From contig CASTFX010000042.1 in the NCBI GenBank assembly GCA_949448405.1, positions 1 through 9,104 of the forward strand: a DNA stretch of 9,104 nt. Reading direction: 5' to 3'. Of the stretch, positions 6,338 to 9,104 are shown one piece after another. A program made the translations under genes and the position numbers. The notes beneath the pieces are model-generated. The model saw nothing but the letters and a program-made list of their open reading frames with translations. It made no database searches and was not told the DNA's origin. Position 1 is the stretch's first letter; each line of letters opens with the position of its first letter. The stretch is from an uncultured Clostridia bacterium (GTDB taxonomy: Bacteria > Bacillota > Clostridia > TANB77 > CAG-508).

Positions 6338-7021
6338 TTAATCAATTGTTGTAGAAGTTCTACCAACACCAATAACATTTTCTTGCAAAGAACGCCAAGT
6401 ATTACATCCGATTATTCCATCAGCTGCAAGCCCACGACTTGCTTGATATCTTTTGACTGCATTTTCTGTATTAGCACCAAAAATTCCGTCTAAGCTACCA
6501 GTAGAAAATCCTAAAGTATTTAAATCATCTTGAGCAATTACAGTGTACATTCCGTACGCTACCACGTTTAACTTGTGGAAATCCTCCGACTTGCGCAAGC
6601 TGGAGAAAGAGATCTTTTGTCAAAATGCACCCATGTAGGAGTGAGTGAGGCTGGTTCAACATAACTCCATACTCCAGAATTTTTGGCACTATTTCTAAGT
6701 AGAGTTCTCTTAGCATTTGTCCAAGTCTGAGCAACATCAAAAGCAACTCCAGCATAATGCTGACTTTGAGCAGAATGTCCGACCTTCCCAAGGTCTCTTA
6801 AATGCAAAACCTACTGGAATGGGCTGACCAAAGATATATCTTTGTGTATTCCAAGCCTGCATAGCTCTTTTACTAGTCCATAAAGTAGGGCTTTTACTAG
6901 AACCTCTGAATTCTCCAATTGTTAAAGTCCTTCCCGTATTATATGGCATAGCTTCTGATTCTCCCCTATAATACGTTTCCATTCGGTTATTATCATTGTT
7001 ATAAACTAAAATTTTAGCCAT
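6338..7021 (-). CDS. M15-type peptidase with C-terminal peptidoglycan-binding domain, read through three +1 shifts at CGG
   Basis: The joined protein has 226 residues from ATG 7021: 80 codons, shift, 64 codons, shift, 11 codons, shift, then 71 codons. The central part has the zinc-site signature of M15 peptidases (VanY/VanX type): SQHYAGVAFD with His88 and Asp95, and WVHFD with His132. The C-terminal part from about residue 150 is a PG_binding_1 repeat (YTVIAQDDLNTLGFSTGS, LDGIFGANTENAVKRYQ, ASRGLAADGIIGCNTWRSL). No signal peptide or membrane segment is visible. It probably cleaves D-amino-acid peptide bonds in the wall; a sporulation or germination role is possible but not shown. Read conventionally it would be four overlapping fragments, none with all three zinc ligands plus the binding domain. 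AAAGGA 11 bases before the ATG lies inside a perfect inverted repeat. Each shift is at CGGA and gives one Gly (81, 145 and 156). Confidence 0.9.
6552..6554 (-). other. +1 shift site at CGG, third in the M15 peptidase gene
   Basis: The minus strand reads GGT AGC GTA CGG AAT. Skipping the C gives GGA ATG TAC ACT (Gly156-Met-Tyr-Thr) and leads into the peptidoglycan-binding repeat. The unshifted frame closes at a TGA nine codons after the CGG. Confidence 0.9.
6586..6588 (-). other. +1 shift site at CGG, second in the M15 peptidase gene
   Basis: The minus strand reads TGC GCA AGT CGG AGG. Skipping the C gives GGA GGA TTT CCA (Gly145-Gly-Phe-Pro), the linker between the catalytic and wall-binding parts. 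The unshifted frame closes at a TAA six codons after the CGG. It lies only 34 bases before the third site. Confidence 0.9.
6779..6781 (-). other. +1 shift site at CGG, first in the M15 peptidase gene
   Basis: The minus strand reads TGG GAA GGT CGG ACA. Skipping the C gives GGA CAT TCT GCT (Gly81-His-Ser-Ala), leading to the zinc-site motif SQHYAGVAFD. The unshifted frame closes 14 codons after the CGG. Confidence 0.9.
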
Positions 7022-7026
7022 GTATT

Positions 7027-7065
7027 ATCAATTCCTTTCATATTTATCATATGAAAGGAATTGAT
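7027..7065. repeat. Perfect 17-bp inverted repeat with 5-base loop
   Basis: ATCAATTCCTTTCATAT (7027-7043) and its exact reverse complement (7049-7065) flank TTATC. The arm nearest the peptidase gene contains the AAAGGA that would serve as its ribosome binding site, 11 bases before ATG 7021. It could be an RNA hairpin hiding the ribosome site or a DNA operator. No T-run follows on the minus strand, so it does not look like a terminator for the anti-sigma gene. Confidence 0.85.
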
Positions 7066-7073
7066 TTAAAGTG
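7045..7073 (-). promoter_or_regulatory. Possible sporulation (sigma-K/E-like) promoter of the M15 peptidase gene
   Basis: CATATGATA at 7053-7045 fits the sigma-K -10 pattern CATAnnnTA, and CACT at 7073-7070 with a 16-base spacer nearly fits the -35 pattern mACm. These patterns are short and the region is AT-rich, so this may be chance. If true, transcription would start inside the inverted repeat and the full RNA hairpin would not form. Confidence 0.3.
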
Positions 7074-7118
7074 AAAAGTTAATCTTAATTGAATTTTTGA
7101 TATACTTTTCTTTACAAC

Positions 7119-8457
7119 TTATAAAATTACCATATCTCCTGTTTTTATATCCATTTCAGTTTCATTTGTTTTTATTGTATCTCCAAATATTGATACAAAT
7201 ACGTTTTGCTCAAATTCGTTTTTACTATCAATATCTTTTTTTACTTCACATGCATAATAAGCATCTCCATTTTGATCAAATATTATGCCCTTATATCTAT
7301 AACCCTGTCCTGCTCTTATTCCGTATTTATCCTCTATAAATTCTATTGCTTTTTCAACTGCTTCATTTTGTATTATTACTTTCTTATCAGCTTTATCATA
7401 TTTATCAAAAATGACTTTTGAACTATCTTCACTAAAATCCCATTTATCTATAATTTCGTAATAATTTTCTCCTTCAAAATTCTTTAATTCTTCAAATACT
7501 TCCATTAATTTTTTGCTACTCTCATTTTCTTGTGCAAACTTTATCCTAGTATCTTCATCTCTAACAGTATTAATTGATATAGTAAATTTTTGTTCTGTTT
7601 TGCTACATCCTACTTTTTCATCCATAATTTTAAACAATATCATATTATCTTTATTAAGCCAAATCTCGGTATTATACATGCTATCTTCTCTATTTTCTCT
7701 TGTACTTATTATATAATAATCTTTTCCATCAATTTCTTCTTCTCTAATTTCATAGTCTTTATATTCTATTACATTTTCTTTGTGGAATCCATCAAGGAAA
7801 TTATATGTAACCCCGTTTGTTCCCCAACGTGTTCCAATAAAAGCACTACTACCACTATCATCTTGTTGTATAAAAAACATCCTGTCATTTGCTAGTACTC
7901 CATAATTTGTGAAAGCGCTATTATAATCTGATTTTATACTTCCTGAATCACTAATATACTTTTCTTTAATATAACCATCTTTATATGAGGTTTCATTTTT
8001 CGAATATCCAGACACACATTTCAAGTCATAGTTAACTCCTATTGTTTCTTCAACTATTGAATAATTATCAGAATTTATTATCTCTTCTATCTTATTAGAT
8101 GCCTCATCTATAATTCCAGATATGTACTCTCCTTTTTCATAATCTTTATTTAACTGTATATTGTATTTTACACGTTCTACAATAAAGCTTCCCCATATAG
8201 CTATTATAAATATTGAAAGTATAGCTACAATTATTTTTAATATAAACATTTTTCTCTTATACTTTTTTAAGCTATTTACCACAACTTCGTTATTTTCTTC
8301 ATTTTTGTCTTGTTTTCCGTCTAATACTACGTAATATGTCTGCACAGCTTTTACATTTTTTTATATGTTCTTCTACATATTCTTTTGTTGTATCGTTTAT
8401 TCGATTTTCAATATAATTTGGAAATAAGTCTTTCACAATTTCACATTCTTTTTTCAT
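7119..8457 (-). CDS. Zinc-finger membrane anti-sigma factor, read through one +1 shift at CGG
   Basis: The joined protein has 445 residues: 46 codons from ATG 8457, then Gly47 and 398 more. The first 46 residues hold the zinc anti-sigma motif HIKKCKSC (His31, Cys35, Cys38, with Cys5 upstream), the ECF sigma-binding module. A transmembrane helix follows at about 71-93, after a lysine/arginine-rich stretch. The large C-terminal part (about 94-445) should lie outside the membrane and I do not recognise its fold; it probably senses or binds a signal. AAAGGAGG lies 9 bases before the ATG, inside the end of the sigma gene; the two genes overlap by 17 bases, the usual coupling of an ECF sigma with its anti-sigma. 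Read conventionally, the zinc finger would be a 53-residue soluble peptide and the membrane part would need an unsupported GTG at 8345. An in-frame CGA at 8403-8401 (Asn-Arg-Ile) is read normally. Confidence 0.88.
8317..8319 (-). other. +1 shift site at CGG in the anti-sigma factor gene
   Basis: The minus strand reads ATT AGA CGG AAA ACA, closing at a TGA six codons after the CGG. Skipping the C gives GGA AAA CAA GAC (Gly47-Lys-Gln-Asp), joining the cytoplasmic zinc finger to the juxtamembrane segment. Confidence 0.88.
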
Positions 8458-8938
8458 TGTTCATAGCCTCCTTTAACTTTATTTTTCCTCTATAAAAGGT
8501 CAACCTAGCCCAATCTTCTGATTTATTTAAAATCTCTCCAATGTCTTTAAAACTTAGTTCTCCTTTTAGTCTTAAATAAAATACCTCTCTTGTATCTTCA
8601 TCTAGGTCATGTATGTATTTATATAAGTTAATTATTTCTGATTTATCGTCTATACTATCTTCAAAAGATTTTTCGAAAATTATTTTATCAATAAAATTTT
8701 CATCATCAATAGAAAAGGTTCCTCGTGATTTCTCTTTTCGTAGATAATCGTTCCAAGTATTTTTTGCGATTCTACATAGCCATGTGCTTATTTTACATTC
8801 GTTATTGAACTTGTTTATTCCTTTTATAGCTTTATAAAATGTCTCTTGTGTTAATTCTTCTGCAATATCACTATTGCCAGATAAACTGTTTAAGTAATAA
8901 AAAACAAGTTTTGAATATTCTTTATAGAGTTCATCCAC
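8441..8938 (-). CDS. ECF-type RNA polymerase sigma factor
   Basis: A 165-residue group 4 sigma factor. Region 2 covers about residues 1-70, with EELTQETFYKAI (core binding) and STWLCRIAKNTWNDYLRKEK (-10 recognition). Region 4 covers about 107-160, with LDEDTREVFYLRLKGELSFKDIGEIL and a helix-turn-helix ending SEDWARLTFYRGKIKLKEAM. The two regions are joined by an acidic linker (about 77-105), as usual for the class. The start is taken as GTG 8938, because AAGGAGGT lies 6 bases upstream; the ATG at 8968 would give ten extra residues encoded by the ribosome site and by a promoter -10. It probably controls its own operon together with the overlapping anti-sigma gene. The specific stress it answers cannot be told from the sequence. 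It has no in-frame CGG. Confidence 0.93.
   Translation of the reverse strand: MDELYKEYSKLVFYYLNSLSGNSDIAEELTQETFYKAIKGINKFNNECKISTWLCRIAKNTWNDYLRKEKSRGTFSIDDENFIDKIIFEKSFEDSIDDKSEIINLYKYIHDLDEDTREVFYLRLKGELSFKDIGEILNKSEDWARLTFYRGKIKLKEAMNNEKRM
8467..8474 (-). promoter_or_regulatory. Ribosome binding site of the anti-sigma gene inside the sigma gene
   Basis: AAAGGAGG, 9 bases before ATG 8457. It is strong evidence that translation of the anti-sigma protein begins at 8457, in the frame that meets the CGG, and not at the GTG at 8345. Confidence 0.85.
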
Positions 8939-8944
8939 TTTTTT

Positions 8945-8952
8945 ACCTCCTT
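8945..8952 (-). promoter_or_regulatory. Ribosome binding site fixing the ECF sigma start
   Basis: AAGGAGGT followed by six A and GTG 8938. Its position rules in GTG over the upstream ATG at 8968. Confidence 0.85.
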
Positions 8953-8963
8953 CTATCATAATA

Positions 8964-8990
8964 GACATAAGATATATGTAATTTGTTTCA
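8964..8990 (-). promoter_or_regulatory. Putative ECF-type autoregulatory promoter
   Basis: TGAAAC at 8990-8985, a 17-base spacer and TGTC at 8967-8964. TGAAAC is the classical ECF -35; TGTC differs by one base from the common CGTC -10. The leader would be short and hold the ribosome site just before GTG 8938. This fits the rule that ECF sigma operons activate themselves. The rest of the window upstream, to 9104, holds no gene I can support. Confidence 0.55.
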
Positions 8991-9104
8991 AAAATTATAA
9001 AATTTTATGAAAAACCTGCTAAAATTATATCATAGAAAGTCGAAATCAATGTAGATAATTGTATAACTATTAATAAAAGGAAGGCTAAATATATATTTTT
9101 TCAG

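Noticed and set aside
6525..6807. Two or more separate small genes within the peptidase region
   Set aside because: They overlap, lack start signals, and are consecutive pieces of one M15 plus peptidoglycan-binding protein joined at CGG codons.
120..7021. spoIIAA, sigF, purF and the peptidase as decaying pseudogenes
   Set aside because: All motifs on both sides of every break are intact, there are no in-frame stops apart from the shift, and every break is the same codon. Decay would give varied lesions.
7119..8345. Membrane protein starting at the GTG at 8345
   Set aside because: No ribosome site precedes it. The ATG at 8457 has AAAGGAGG and supplies the zinc finger, joining this frame at the CGG at 8319.
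8969..9104. Open minus-strand frame entering from the right edge
   Set aside because: Only about 24 codons before a TGA, with no recognisable motif; it cannot be told from chance.

Overview
The window comes from a low-GC, spore-forming Firmicute, most likely a member of the Clostridia. The sequence is strongly AT-rich, carries strong AGGAGG-type ribosome binding sites, and holds a spoIIA operon (spoIIAA-spoIIAB-sigF) preceded by a perfect Spo0A box. I cannot name the species. Every gene I can support lies on the minus strand, so transcription runs from high to low coordinates.

Layout in transcription order: an ECF sigma factor with its overlapping membrane anti-sigma factor (8938-7119); an M15-type peptidase with a peptidoglycan-binding domain (7021-6338); tex (6179-3987) with its own promoter; a flavin reductase-like protein (3923-3354) with its own promoter; purF (3212-1790), closed by a terminator; then the spoIIA operon (1623-120), whose last gene, sigF, overlaps the start of a membrane-anchored protein that runs off the left edge. 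Spaces between genes are short; none exceeds 300 bases.

The striking property of the window is translational. Five of these genes (spoIIAA, sigF, purF, the M15 peptidase and the anti-sigma factor) are broken in the conventional reading, and each is restored to a full-length, family-typical protein by a +1 shift. There are seven shifts in all (three in the peptidase), and every one falls exactly on an in-frame CGG codon followed by A or T. Skipping the C reads GGA (six times) or GGT (once), a glycine where glycine fits. By hand scan of both the broken and intact genes, including the 730-codon tex, no in-frame CGG is read as an ordinary codon anywhere, while CGG trinucleotides in the other two phases are common and harmless. 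CGT, CGA, AGA and AGG are used normally. The simplest model is that CGG is unassigned (no tRNA-Arg with anticodon CCG) and that ribosomes resolve it by reading the overlapping GGN, or that CGGN is decoded as a four-base glycine codon.

If this is right, nothing here is a pseudogene: de novo purine synthesis, forespore sigma-F and its anti-anti-sigma factor, the ECF stress module and a wall hydrolase all depend on this decoding event. The main alternative is systematic single-base insertion error, which the strict codon-phase and codon-identity bias argues against.
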